A stretch of DNA of 64,000 nt from Bog-756 sp963756515 (GCA_963756515.1 CAVWNV010000012.1:1-64000); one strand, 5' to 3'; positions 7,629-16,911 are shown, numbered from the stretch's first letter. Notes: a model not told the origin generated them from the sequence alone. Made by a program: numbers and translations.

Positions 7629-9029
7629 GGTGGCGTCCCGCCGAGTGGTGGGGATTGAGCATGCAATCCTCGGCGGCAATCAGTCAGAGGGCGTGAGCTC
7701 TTTGACGGACGCATCATCATTATCCACGACCCGGTACAGCTTGGCCATAGAGGCTTCGGAGAAGTACCTCCGCTCGGCCGATACCCACTCGTCGTGGACG
7801 TCGAGGAGGACCGCTCCACCGAGGCGGACGACTGAGGCCTCGTTGGGGAAGATGCCGACGACCCGACACCTGCGCTTCAGCTCCTTGTTGAGCCGCTCGA
7901 GCGGATTGGTCGACCAGATCTGACGCCAGTGCTCGGTCGGGAAGGCGGTGAAGGCCAGGACCTCCTCCTTGGCCGCAACCATGAGGGCTGCTCCCTTGTC
8001 GAACCGGCCCTCCAGGGTGGAGCTCACTTGGTCCCACTGGGCGTGCATGTCCGCACCGGACACCTGGGCGAAGACGGTCTTGAAGGCGGCCGACACCATG
8101 GGCTGGTGGCCTTTCGGGATGGTGGCCAGCAGGTTGCGGGCGAAGTGGACCCGGCAGCGCTGGTGGGAGGCCCCCTGGAAGCACCGCTTGATGGCCGACA
8201 CCAGGCCGGTGTGCTGGTCGGAGATGACCAGTTGCACGCCCTCCAGTCCCCGGGCCCGGAGCTTGCGCAGGAACTCCCGCCAGAAGGTCTCGTTCTCCGA
8301 ATCCCCGACGTCGATGCCCAGGATCTCCCGGTGTCCGGTGGCCGCCACCCCGGTGGCGATGACCACGGCCTTCGAGGTCACCTGGTGGTGCTCTCGGACG
8401 TGCAGGTAGGTGGCGTCCAAATACACGTAGGGAAAAGCGACATGGTCCAGTCGGCGCTCCCGGAACGAGTCGACCACCTCGTCCAGCCCGGCACAGATTC
8501 GGGATACCTCGGACCGGGAGATGCCGGAGCTGACCCCGAGGGCGGCCACCAGCTCGTCGACGGCCCGGGTGGAGACCCCATGCACGTAGGCCTCCATGAC
8601 CACGGCATAGAGGGCCTGGTCGATCCGCCGGCGGGGCTCGAGGATGGAGGGGAAGAAGCTCCCCTTCCGGAGCTTGGGGATGGCCAGCTCCACGTCCCCG
8701 GCCTTGGTCGAGAGCACCCGGGGACGGTGCCCATTGCGCTCGGTGATCCGGGTGTCGGTGCGCTCGTAGCGCTCAGCACCGATCTTGGCGGTGAGCTCGG
8801 CCTCGATCAGCTCCTGGCAGACCAGGGCGGCGGCTTCTTTGATGAGGTCGAGTCCCTCACCGGTGCGGAATGCATCGAGCAGTTCGGACAGGACAGACTG
8901 ATCCAGGGCCATCGGTGGTGTCTCCTTTGGTGGGTTCGTGCAAGGAACACACCGAGGATCACGCCGATGGCCCCACCTATTGGTGGATGCCCCGGCTACT
9001 CAAACCCCACCACGTGAGGGGACGCCACC
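7629..9029 (-). mobile_element. IS256-family insertion sequence with 8-bp target duplication
   Basis: The 1,401-bp element has imperfect terminal inverted repeats of 25 bp (21 matches), both starting GGTGGCGTCCC and ending GTGGTGGGG. It is flanked by the 8-bp direct repeat CTGTTTCA at 7,621-7,628 and 9,030-9,037. The uninterrupted site is visible in island A (around 236-246), where the arm runs straight through with one base different. This proves insertion into the left arm of island B after A and B diverged from a common arm. Confidence 0.93.
7680..8912 (-). CDS. IS256-family (Mutator) transposase
   Basis: This is a 410-aa intact transposase. The DDE triad is visible: D166 in YVYLDATYLHVR, D232 in VISDQHTGL, and E339 in STNPLERLNKELKRR. 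The CRVHFARN motif before the inserted helical domain and the terminal NPLER..KE.KRR are diagnostic of the Mutator/IS256 group. It catalyses cut-and-paste or copy-out transposition of the surrounding inverted repeats. Full length and sharp ends with an intact target duplication indicate a recent, possibly still active insertion. Confidence 0.95.
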   Translation of the reverse strand: MALDQSVLSELLDAFRTGEGLDLIKEAAALVCQELIEAELTAKIGAERYERTDTRITERNGHRPRVLSTKAGDVELAIPKLRKGSFFPSILEPRRRIDQALYAVVMEAYVHGVSTRAVDELVAALGVSSGISRSEVSRICAGLDEVVDSFRERRLDHVAFPYVYLDATYLHVREHHQVTSKAVVIATGVAATGHREILGIDVGDSENETFWREFLRKLRARGLEGVQLVISDQHTGLVSAIKRCFQGASHQRCRVHFARNLLATIPKGHQPMVSAAFKTVFAQVSGADMHAQWDQVSSTLEGRFDKGAALMVAAKEEVLAFTAFPTEHWRQIWSTNPLERLNKELKRRCRVVGIFPNEASVVRLGGAVLLDVHDEWVSAERRYFSEASMAKLYRVVDNDDASVKELTPSD

Positions 9030-9128
9030 CTGTTTCACCCCTTGAAAGACAGAGTCAGAAGGTTTGATCAGAAGGTTTGAAATCGCTCAATTCCCCTCCG
9101 GAGATTCCCTTCCCAACTCCGTAAAATT

Positions 9129-9902
9129 CTACCTTCGTTCGATCCGGTTCAGCACCGAGCGACCGGTCGACTCGATGTCCGCGGGAGTCGGAGGGTCAGC
9201 GAGCATGGTCTGTCGGATCGCCCGGGCGGTCCGGGCAGCACCCGTGACGAATTCGAGTTCGATGCGTTGCGCGCACCACTGGTCGAGACCATGGGGAGCA
9301 CCCGGCAGCTCAGCGGCGATCCCGGCCAGAGACTCCGGCTGGGTGAACAGTGCGTACAGGTCCCCATAGTCGTTGGGCCCCTTGTGGGCCCGCTCGGCCC
9401 GTCGACGGGGTGCCGACTGGAGCTTCATGGCCACGAGGGCAGCAGGGGTGGCCACCCGGCAGGACACGGTGGCCAACGGAACCCGCTCCCCTGAGACCAC
9501 GGTCAACGAGGCGGTGTGGCCGAGTCGAGGGCCCATCGATGAGCCAGGACGAAGGCCCGGTCGAATTGCTCCTCCGGAAGCTCACCCGGATCAAGGTCGA
9601 CTGCCGGAGTGGACCCGACATCGATGCAGTCGACCTTGACACCTCCAACTTGATGGCGCGGCCTCCCGCTCTCGCCGCCTCCCACCAGTACCGACAGCCG
9701 GGACGGGCCGCCATCAATGCTTTCTGCGGCTGCGTCGAGGTCATCAGTGACACGGTGGACCCGACCGAGTCTGGTCATGACGGCCAGACCACCAATGAGT
9801 GCGAACTCGGACGATGGCACCTCCTCGGTGAGTGTGTGCAAGGCACTGACCAGACGCGACGCCGACCCGCCCGGCCCATCGAGAAGGAGGATCTCACCAG
9901 AC
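9129..9902 (-). pseudogene. nucleotidyltransferase (AbiEii-like), broken by a frameshift
   Basis: This is the homologue of the gene at 335-1,108. The first part contains FALIGGLAVMTR and VTDDLDAA and runs in one frame to about 9,515. The rest (SLTVVSGERVPLATVSCRVA to SVLNRIERR) continues in a second frame to the stop at 9,129. Aligned with the island A copy, one base is missing near 9,510-9,515 (GAGGCGGTG against GAGGCCGGCG). The C-terminal part lost in island A is intact here. The regulator upstream overlaps its beginning. Confidence 0.7.
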
Positions 9903-10829
9903 GCGAACGTGGCCTTCCGGATTCCATCCCTCGAGGATCTCCCGTCCCCGACCGCGATCCTGGGCCAGGTCCAGTGCGACCACGATGTGATTGGCCACCG
10001 GGAAGTCCTGGTCCGGGAGCTGTGCCGGTACCGACCACCCGTACCGGGACGGGCACACCGCCACCCGTCCAGCCGACGGTGTACCAGGGGACACACCGTG
10101 GGAGCGGAGCACGCTTCGTAGCTCGCTCTGGCTCTCCACGTAGAGCTCGGCCGGCCAGTCCGCCGTGGCCACAACCGGAGCCTGATGCCATACGGCCCCC
10201 AGGGTTCCCGAGAGCCGGTAGAGGTCGGAGTCGGACTCGGGAAGGCTGCCCAGCGGCCGCCATGCCGGAGTCCAGGCATCGGCCATCTCGTTAAACAGAT
10301 CGGGAATCGACGGCCGACCGGTGCGATCGACGAGTCCCCGGTCACGCAAGGCAGCCAGGATCTCTGACACCCGTCCCGGTGAACGTCCGATCAGTGTTGC
10401 CACCTCGGTGGTGCGATGGCCATTCTCGGGTTCGAGGAGCAGGGCCATTCCGACATCCAGACCCGTCGGGACGAAGGGATCGGCAACCCGGGTCGGCTCG
10501 GGCCCGATCAGCGGGGGCACGTCAGCGTCGATGAAAAGGGCCGTACCGCGGAACTGCAGGTGACCTCGGCGATCAAGCCAGGCCACCCGGCCCTCTGTCA
10601 GCACCCGCCGGGCCTCCGTGGAGATCCGGTCCGCCACTATGAAGCCGCCAGCCAGTTGGCGAGACAGTCCTTCGGCCTCAGTGCGGCTGATGCTTCGCCG
10701 GGTCTCGACGGGGATCTCATGTCCACCAACCTCGAGGACGTTCGGGGCCAGTGCCTTGGCCGGCACGGCGAGAGAATCCAGCGACAGGACGGCCTCTTCA
10801 GCAGGACTATTCGTTGTTCGTGCGGGCAC
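9894..10829 (-). CDS. winged-helix regulator, putative antitoxin (copy of 1,098-2,033)
   Basis: This is a 311-aa paralogue of the island A regulator with the same length, the same segment ARRVLTEGRVAWLDRRGHL, and the same winged helix (TTEVATLIGRSPGRVSEIL). It starts at GTG 10,829; resemblance to the island A sequence ends directly upstream, which supports this start. It is followed by the frameshifted nucleotidyltransferase. Both islands keep an intact regulator beside a damaged nucleotidyltransferase, as expected if loss of the toxin is tolerated and loss of the antitoxin is not. This is an inference; the family role is not proven. Confidence 0.68.
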   Translation of the reverse strand: MPARTTNSPAEEAVLSLDSLAVPAKALAPNVLEVGGHEIPVETRRSISRTEAEGLSRQLAGGFIVADRISTEARRVLTEGRVAWLDRRGHLQFRGTALFIDADVPPLIGPEPTRVADPFVPTGLDVGMALLLEPENGHRTTEVATLIGRSPGRVSEILAALRDRGLVDRTGRPSIPDLFNEMADAWTPAWRPLGSLPESDSDLYRLSGTLGAVWHQAPVVATADWPAELYVESQSELRSVLRSHGVSPGTPSAGRVAVCPSRYGWSVPAQLPDQDFPVANHIVVALDLAQDRGRGREILEGWNPEGHVRVW

Positions 10830-10935
10830 GAAGGAAGATTACCATGAAGGTCACCCAAGACCCCTGTCCTCCCGACCCCACTGTTAAGAACCAGGCCATC
10901 GGCCGTACTTACCCTGAGGCACATTGCCGCTCAGC

Positions 10936-11545
10936 TCAGTCAGACCACTCGATCCGTGGAAGGTCCCTCGGACCGGTCTCAATCAATGCCACGACTTCGT
11001 CGGCATTGGCAATGCGCCCGCCCCAAGCATCAACGCCGACGTTGATCTGCCTGCCCGACTGCAGCCGACTTTCGTGGACGTGCCCGTGGACCAACCATTC
11101 ACCGGTGTCTACTGGTCGCTCCGCCGCGTACCGCAGGACGTCGGTTGAGTCCCCCCTGTAGGGGAAGTGGCAGGCCAGAACCTTTCGGTGTTCGGCATCG
11201 AGGTCGATGCGCTCGCTCCCTGATGAATCTCGGCGAAACCACCGTCTCGGCGGTAGCGCTCGTCCCATCCGACGGCCTTGCGACCGTGGAGCGCTGTGCA
11301 CCGGTCGTGGTTCCCGGCGAGCAGCGCCTTGTAGCCGCGTAGCTGAGATGCGGCACCCAATGTACGGTCGATCTTTCCCATGGCGACGTCACCGAGCACG
11401 AGGACACGGTCGGTAGGGGCAATGACCTCGTTCCAACGCTCCACGATGGAATCGTCCATCTCGTCGGCGTCGCGAAAGGGTCGCCCGAGTAGGCGATGAT
11501 GTTGGCGCGGCCGAGGTGGGGATCGGCGGTGATCCAGGGTTTCAT
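10936..11545 (-). pseudogene. metallophosphoesterase, fragmented by two frameshifts
   Basis: Three overlapping frames reconstruct one calcineurin-like phosphoesterase. The N terminus is MKPWITADPHLGRANIIAYS (D-x-H metal motif). The middle is DDSIVERWNEVIAPTDRVLV, then LGDVAMG and LAGNHDRC (GD and GNH motifs). The C terminus is VLACHFPYRGDS and WLVHGHVHES (H and G-H-x-H). All metal-binding blocks of the family are present, but the frame changes near 11,470 and again near 11,225. A strong ribosome site (AAAGGAGG, 8 nt before the ATG at 11,545) remains. The family includes small phage and plasmid phosphoesterases. If the indels are sequencing errors, the gene is intact at about 200 aa. Confidence 0.75.
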
Positions 11546-11798
11546 TGAGATCTACCTCCTTTCATGTGACTCGGCGACGGCGCCTATCGGTCGTGGGCAA
11601 TCGAACAGCCGCTCTTACGTTTGGCGGCCCCCACGGGTAATGAAAGTTTCCGCCCAAGACTTTAGTTAGCTGACAGGGAAAACAAGCTGGCCTTACTAAC
11701 CAACGAGCCGAGGTCAATTCCCGGGTGTTCTCTGTTCGTGGCACCGAGGACGGTGAACACTATTTGGTAGGACCAGTCGGCTGGGAATCGATTCGTTC
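11546..11798. other. intergenic region with a 56-bp sequence shared with island C
   Basis: No gene is seen. Positions 11,637-11,692 resemble 27,194-27,249 in island C (about 72% by eye; shared core CGCCCAA-ACTTTA and TTAGCTGA). The core has an imperfect dyad, AAAGTTT and ACTTT around CCGCCC. Its function is unknown: perhaps an operator or the remains of a common mobile sequence. Confidence 0.4.
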
Positions 11799-12250
11799 TC
11801 ACGAGATCGCAGCAGTCCGCTCAGCCAATCGGAAGACCTCCTTTGAGTACACAGGACGTGACTCGGATCCGGCTGAGGCTGGCCGGACCTGGGGCACAAC
11901 CAGCGGTCTGCTGGCATGCGCGAGAACGAGCGTGTCCGCGGCCGGACTGCAACCGATGAGGTGCTGAAAATCGTTGATGGTGTAGTCGGCCTTGATCCCG
12001 ATGATGCCCCGGTCCAGCAGCTTGTGGTGTTGTGAGCAGAGAGCGAGCGCATTTGACCCTCGTCTGGCCCTTCGCCGGCCCACCAACGGCGGTGGCTTCG
12101 ATCCCCACTGTCTCGCGCATGAGGTGACCGTCGTACCCGCAGACCACACACCGGTATTCGTAGGCCAGCAGGACCTCCTTTCCAAATGCCGGGTCTCTCC
12201 TTCTCTCCTTGGGCCGGCCCTGAGGATCTCTTCTGCGGAGCCGTGGTAGT
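11799..12250 (-). pseudogene. HNH endonuclease remnant (C-terminal, frameshifted)
   Basis: Two frames give an HNH nuclease domain: FGKEVLLAYEYRCVVCGYDG with the first zinc CxxC in the first frame, then SNALALCSQHHKLLDRGIIG in the second. This layout (AY..RC.VCGYDG, then ALC..HHKLLDRG) is that of HNH nucleases attached to DNA-binding modules such as sulfur-binding or SRA-type domains in modification-dependent restriction enzymes. The N-terminal recognition domain is absent, and the frame changes near 12,030-12,070. It is probably the remains of a type IV restriction enzyme. The family link is from memory of the motif; the degradation is seen directly. Confidence 0.65.
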
Positions 12251-12298
12251 CGTCGCCATGGTGCGCCGCGTGAGGTGCGAGACAGCCCGGAGCAGGCG

Positions 12299-14452
12299 CT
12301 ACGGGACTTCACGCTCGACGTGACCAACGACTACGAGATCATGGTCGAGACCTTCGACCCGGTCGGGAGTGCGCCGAGCGACCGTAGGTTGCGGCGGGGT
12401 CGTTGCCATCGCCGCGCCTGCGGCCCGCTCGGTCGTCCAGATGTCGAGCACGAGCAGACTCAGGTTCGACACGACCGCCGCACCGATGATCGTCGTGATC
12501 CACGCCATGAGCCCGCCGGTCACGTGGAAACCGAGTGCGGCTCCGACCACCGCACCGACACCCGCGGCACCGATGCCCTTGGCCCGCATCGCCTTTGGCG
12601 TGTCGGTGCGGACCCAGCCGGCGTAGACCCCGAGCCAGACCGGCACCGCGATCGAGACCACTGCCAGCAGCTGGTCGTCAAGCGGCAGGTTGGGCCAGAA
12701 CCGCAGTACCAACAGTGCGCCGAGGAACCATCCGCCGAGTCCGAACACGATCGGACCGGCCGACCGGATCCAGGCGCCCGTCTTGCCGCCGGTACCGCCT
12801 CGGCGCCGGATCCGGATCGCCAACACCACAAGCCAGATCACTGCCAACAAGACGAGGCCGATCATTGTCGCAAGGCTGTCCTTGGCAATCGCTGTCTGCG
12901 TGGACGATGTTGTGAAGCTGACAACGTTCGGGGTGTAGCGGGACGTGTCGACCTGGCCGGTGGCGTAGAACGCGGTCAGCAGCTGAGTGCTGGCGCTCGG
13001 CTCGTAGGCGTCGAAGTCGTCCACGTGCCCGAGCCCGGACAGGATGACCTGATGCCCGTTGGAAAGGTGCGGCAATAGTTCCTTTGTGCCGTTCTGGGCC
13101 GGGGTTTCGAAGTCGAGCGTCCCGCCGATGAGCAGCGTCGGGACGTTCGAGCTCTGCACGCTGGTGTACTGGTTCTCACCCGGGTTGGCCGGCCAGGCGT
13201 GAGCCATGCCTCCTGCCCCCCACAAGAACTCCCCGAGGGGATTGCCGATGATCGAGCCCCGGTCCGCGCCGGAGCTGAAGTAGCGCTCGACGGGCTGCGC
13301 GTCGGCCATCCCGATGCTGGCAAACTCGCCCCAGGCGAACGACGAGGGGAGGACGAGACCGGCCATCGTCGATAGAAACCACAGGCCGCTCGGATCGCCA
13401 TGGGCGGCGGAGATCCACGAGTCGAGGGTCATCGGCCCAGACAGTGGCGAACCGGTTGCCTCCGTGAGCCCGAGGAATGTCCCGACCAGGGCGTTGCCCG
13501 GCTTGATCGGCAGGGAGTACCAACTGCTCGGCATGTGCGCTGCCGTGTGCTTCATGCTCGCGGCGAGGTTGCGGGTGCGGCAGGCAGACTGCTGCGCGCA
13601 CAGCGCCGAGTAACGCTCGATCCCCTGATCGATCTCGGCTCCGCTGTAGATGAAGTTCCCGGGCGGGTTGACCCCGACCATCACCGAGCGGTCGACAGTA
13701 TTCGAGTACCGCCACTGGTAGATCATCGCCAGACGGGTCCCGGCGCTCTCGCTGAGCAGGTCGATGTGCTGGTAGCCGAGAGCGACGCGAGCGGCTTCGA
13801 TGTCGTCGGCCTGCTCGGTCAGCGTGTAGCCGGCGAGGTCTACGCCGGATCGCTCAAGCCGCTGCCCGCACGAGGCGAAGGCTTGGGAGTACGCGCTCAG
13901 CGATGCTTCCCCCAGGAAGTCTGCCGACTTCTCCAGCGCCGCTGTCACCTCGGGACAGTTCAGCACCGAAGAGCCGTCGACGCCGCGGTAGCCGACCATG
14001 ACGACATCGTGCTGGGCGGTCAGACGGCTCGCTTGGGGGAACGTCATGTTGGTTATGCCCGGGCCGCCGTTGAGATGGAAGATCGGTGCCAGTGGATGGG
14101 ATGAGCGAGCCAGGATCCGGATCACCGGCAGCGCGATCAGGCGCGACCGGGGGTCTGCCCGGTTCTCCGGCACGATCAACGTGCCGCAGTCCGCGGGCAC
14201 CGCGCCCTGCCCGGTCGCGTAAGTGCACGCATGCATGGTCAGCTGGCCGGCGTGTGCCCCCTGAGAGACCGAGACCGTTTCCGGGCTGGACGAGACTCGC
14301 AGATAGATAAGTCCCGCCAATAGGACGATGATCGCCAGCAGGGCAACGATTCGTGTCCAGGTGAATGCCCGTGGCCTTTGGGCCAGCGGTACTGGTTGAT
14401 CGACTGCCTCGGTCTTGCCGTATCGCTTGGTCGGGTGGATTTCCTCGATCAT
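12299..14452 (-). CDS. membrane-anchored alpha/beta hydrolase (S33-like) with C-terminal membrane domain
   Basis: This is a 717-aa protein. One transmembrane helix (about residues 33-50) is followed by an extracellular alpha/beta hydrolase. The oxyanion motif is HLNGGPG (residues 126-132), the nucleophile elbow LLSESAGTRLA has Ser 236, the acid is in GGTLDFETPAQNG, and the His in GLGHVDDF. This matches the S33/TAP-like peptidase family. The last 200 residues hold about five hydrophobic segments, an unusual fusion. The start at 14,452 is chosen because AAAGGA lies 9 nt upstream; an upstream in-frame ATG at 14,497 lacks one. It lies downstream of the MMPL operon on the same strand, separated by 94 nt. 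The substrate is unknown: a peptide, or a lipid-like ester. Confidence 0.75.
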   Translation of the reverse strand: MIEEIHPTKRYGKTEAVDQPVPLAQRPRAFTWTRIVALLAIIVLLAGLIYLRVSSSPETVSVSQGAHAGQLTMHACTYATGQGAVPADCGTLIVPENRADPRSRLIALPVIRILARSSHPLAPIFHLNGGPGITNMTFPQASRLTAQHDVVMVGYRGVDGSSVLNCPEVTAALEKSADFLGEASLSAYSQAFASCGQRLERSGVDLAGYTLTEQADDIEAARVALGYQHIDLLSESAGTRLAMIYQWRYSNTVDRSVMVGVNPPGNFIYSGAEIDQGIERYSALCAQQSACRTRNLAASMKHTAAHMPSSWYSLPIKPGNALVGTFLGLTEATGSPLSGPMTLDSWISAAHGDPSGLWFLSTMAGLVLPSSFAWGEFASIGMADAQPVERYFSSGADRGSIIGNPLGEFLWGAGGMAHAWPANPGENQYTSVQSSNVPTLLIGGTLDFETPAQNGTKELLPHLSNGHQVILSGLGHVDDFDAYEPSASTQLLTAFYATGQVDTSRYTPNVVSFTTSSTQTAIAKDSLATMIGLVLLAVIWLVVLAIRIRRRGGTGGKTGAWIRSAGPIVFGLGGWFLGALLVLRFWPNLPLDDQLLAVVSIAVPVWLGVYAGWVRTDTPKAMRAKGIGAAGVGAVVGAALGFHVTGGLMAWITTIIGAAVVSNLSLLVLDIWTTERAAGAAMATTPPQPTVARRTPDRVEGLDHDLVVVGHVEREVP

Positions 14453-14546
14453 TGTTCTTCCTTTCGTTGACCCTCGTTGTGCCATGTAGCGGCCCAAGCG
14501 GCGATCGCGAGATCGGCATCATTCGGAGGCCGGATAGCGCGCGGTG

Positions 14547-15038
14547 TTATGGGATGACTAGGGGATGTGGAGGCTTGGCGAGGGCCTCGGTCTGTTGTTC
14601 CGTCCCACGCCTCGATGTCCTTCCCCTCCCACCGAGCATGCCGAGGTGGGTGTGCTGGAAGTGATCGTCATACTTGAGTCCGTAACCCATCAGGCGGTCG
14701 AGCCCGATGTGAGCAAGCCAAACGAGTCCGAGCCCCAGGACCAGTGGCCGGTGCTGCCACCATCCCAGGCCAATCACCAGAGCCGGCACGGGGGTGGCGT
14801 GGGCCAGGTTGTAGAGGAAGGCCCCGATTCGAGTTCCGGCGACGTAGCCCGTCATCGCCAGATCGGGAAGCAGCAGAACGACTGGGACCAGCCACCAGTG
14901 CTGCGCTGTGGTCGAATAGGCGATCAGCGCCCCCGTCAAGAGAGCTGCCGCCTCGACCCGCAGCCACAGCCGTGGGGTTCCCGAAACGGTCCCGTCCGAG
15001 ATGGGTCCATTGCTCTGACTAACGGCCCGGGAAGTCAA
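14547..15038 (-). CDS. DUF4260-family membrane protein
   Basis: This is a 163-aa protein with four hydrophobic segments. The end of the conserved region, GLVWLAHIGLDRLMGYGLKY, is the hallmark of DUF4260. The start is TTG at 15,038, overlapping the stop of the preceding hydrolase (TTGA), so translation is coupled. The function of DUF4260 is unknown. Its position at the end of an exporter/hydrolase operon suggests a membrane support role, but this is only context. Confidence 0.78.
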   Translation of the reverse strand: MTSRAVSQSNGPISDGTVSGTPRLWLRVEAAALLTGALIAYSTTAQHWWLVPVVLLLPDLAMTGYVAGTRIGAFLYNLAHATPVPALVIGLGWWQHRPLVLGLGLVWLAHIGLDRLMGYGLKYDDHFQHTHLGMLGGRGRTSRRGTEQQTEALAKPPHPLVIP

Positions 15039-15889
15039 CGGACCCTCTCCTGCTTGTCAGCGCCCAGCGTCAATGTCGCAAGGAAGTCCAAGACGGCCTC
15101 TGTGGTGAGCCCAGGCTGTTGGGACTGGGGATAGTGCCCGGCTTCGGGGACCATCACCACCGATGCATTCAACGTCTCAGCGATCCAGGTCGCCTCCTCC
15201 GAGGGATCGGGGAAGTCCGGGTCCCGCTCCCCCATGATGACCAAGGTCGGGACCGACACATCCATCAGCCGGGCTTCCGCCGGATCATGATCGGTTCGGG
15301 TGGTCAACGAGAACGCCTTGGCGTACCCGGGACGACGGAGACTCGCAACAACCGTGTCCCGGTACTCATCGAAGTCATCGGGCCGATGGCCGGCATAGAG
15401 CTTCGGCATGTAGGACTTCCAGGATGCGGCGGCCCAGGGCCGAGCCATCGCCACCCGCAGCAGGATTCGCTGGATGGCGCTCATCTTGCCGTTGCGAACG
15501 AACGGGCCGACGAGCACGAGGCCGTCGACCAGGTCGGGGCGATTCGCGCTCACGAGTGCTGCAGCTCCGGCGGCCATGGAGTTGCCAACGATGACCGCCG
15601 GACCGCCGAGCTCGTCGATCAGCGCCATGATGTCGCCCGCCGTGTCGACATCTCCGTAGGAAGAGAACGTCGCATCGCTGTCGCCATGCCCCCGGAGGTC
15701 CGTGCAGGCCACCCGGTAGCCGTTCGACCGAAGGCTCGGAGCCAGGAACCGATAGGTGCTCCGGAGATCGCCCATGCCGGGGACAAGGACGACCAGCGGC
15801 CCGGTGCCGGCTATGTCATAGCCGACCTTCCCTTCCGGCCGGGTGAGGAACCGGGTTCCCTGGGCGGGAATCGTAGTGATCGGATTCAT
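15035..15889 (-). CDS. alpha/beta-fold hydrolase
   Basis: This is a 284-aa hydrolase with the oxyanion segment LVVLVPGMGDLRSTYR, the motif DLRGHGDSD, the nucleophile elbow VIVGNSMAAGAA (Ser in G-N-S-M-A), the acid in LVIMGERDPDFPDP, and a catalytic His in VPEAGHYPQSQ. It resembles haloalkane dehalogenase or lactone hydrolase relatives. It overlaps the epimerase gene upstream (ATGA, 15,886-15,889) and DUF4260 downstream (TTGA). The operon position suggests that it, the epimerase and the cupin work on one compound handled by the MMPL exporter; this is inference. Confidence 0.85.
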   Translation of the reverse strand: MNPITTIPAQGTRFLTRPEGKVGYDIAGTGPLVVLVPGMGDLRSTYRFLAPSLRSNGYRVACTDLRGHGDSDATFSSYGDVDTAGDIMALIDELGGPAVIVGNSMAAGAAALVSANRPDLVDGLVLVGPFVRNGKMSAIQRILLRVAMARPWAAASWKSYMPKLYAGHRPDDFDEYRDTVVASLRRPGYAKAFSLTTRTDHDPAEARLMDVSVPTLVIMGERDPDFPDPSEEATWIAETLNASVVMVPEAGHYPQSQQPGLTTEAVLDFLATLTLGADKQERVR

Positions 15890-16911
15890 GATTGCTGTTC
15901 CTTTCGTACTGCCTCGGGAGATCCGGACAGCGCAGGTGAGATGGAGGTGGGTCGATCGCTCCGGGGACGGACTGACTGATCCCGGTACCAGGCGACGGTG
16001 GCGGCGATGGCCTGGCGGAGAGGAGTGCCGCTCTGCCCAAAGGTGGTTTCGTACCTGGAGGTATCGAGCACGAAGGGCTGGTCGAATTGGTAGGTCATCT
16101 CGACCATCGACCGCAGCACCGGGTTGAACAGGCCGAGGCCTCGCATGACCGGCTTCGACACCGATCGGCTCTCGACGGGATGGCCGACCTCGTCAGCGAT
16201 GAGATCGAGGATCTGCCGGGTGGTGACGGTCTCGGGTCCCGGCAGGTGCCAGACCTGGTCCACCGCCCGCTGGTCGGTGCCGAGGGTGGCCAGGCCCCGG
16301 GCGATGTCGGGCACGTAGCTGTAGGTGTGGGGAAGCTCAGGATTGCCAATGAAGTCGGCTCGCCGGCCGACCAGAGCGTTACCGAAGATCCGCTCCCCCA
16401 GCGTCGAGCCGTCGGTGACGCCGGCCCCGAAAAAGTCCGAAGCCTTGCCAATGGCGATGTGGACCCGACCGACGTCACGGGCATCGAGCAGCTCCCGGGT
16501 CATCGCCGCCCGAGTCCGTCCTTTGACGGTCGTCGCCACAAGAGGCAGGTCCTCGGTCATGGGTGTCCCGGCGGTCGGACCGTAGCCGTAGAGGTTCTCC
16601 AGGCTGACCAGTAGTGCTCCGTTCCCCTCGGCTGCAGCCAGGACGCCTCGTTGCAATGGCGGGAACCGCGTTGCCCACTTGGCATAGGGGGCGTTCAGAC
16701 ACTGGTAGATGACTGCGGCGCCACGGGCTGCCTCGGTCGCAGCCGTTGCGTCGGCTGCGTCCGCCCCTCGCCACTGCACTTCGTTGGGCAGTCCTGACGG
16801 TTGGGTTCGGGTCACTACCCGGACGGTCAGACCGAGCTCCGACAATTGGACCATAAGGGCCCGGCCGACATTGCCGGCGCCGAACACGACATGCAGCGGA
16901 CGATCAGCCAT
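15886..16911 (-). CDS. NAD-dependent epimerase/dehydratase family protein
   Basis: This is a 341-aa Rossmann-fold protein with the nucleotide-binding motif HVVFGAGNVGRALMVQL at the N terminus and VTRTQPSG after beta-2. The extended-SDR core includes VSLENLYGYGP (Tyr of the active site) and a later binding loop, DVGRVHIAIGKASDFFGAG. The Tyr is in LYGYG rather than a strict YxxxK, so it may be an atypical SDR or an NmrA-like sensor. The ATG lies inside the end of the cupin gene (8-nt overlap), and its stop overlaps the hydrolase start. Confidence 0.82.
   Translation of the reverse strand: MADRPLHVVFGAGNVGRALMVQLSELGLTVRVVTRTQPSGLPNEVQWRGADAADATAATEAARGAAVIYQCLNAPYAKWATRFPPLQRGVLAAAEGNGALLVSLENLYGYGPTAGTPMTEDLPLVATTVKGRTRAAMTRELLDARDVGRVHIAIGKASDFFGAGVTDGSTLGERIFGNALVGRRADFIGNPELPHTYSYVPDIARGLATLGTDQRAVDQVWHLPGPETVTTRQILDLIADEVGHPVESRSVSKPVMRGLGLFNPVLRSMVEMTYQFDQPFVLDTSRYETTFGQSGTPLRQAIAATVAWYRDQSVRPRSDRPTSISPALSGSPEAVRKEQQS

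Noticed and set aside
7929..9017. Plus-strand frame (362 aa) across the IS256 transposase
   Set aside because: It is antisense to an intact transposase with D-D-E residues and crosses the IS end.
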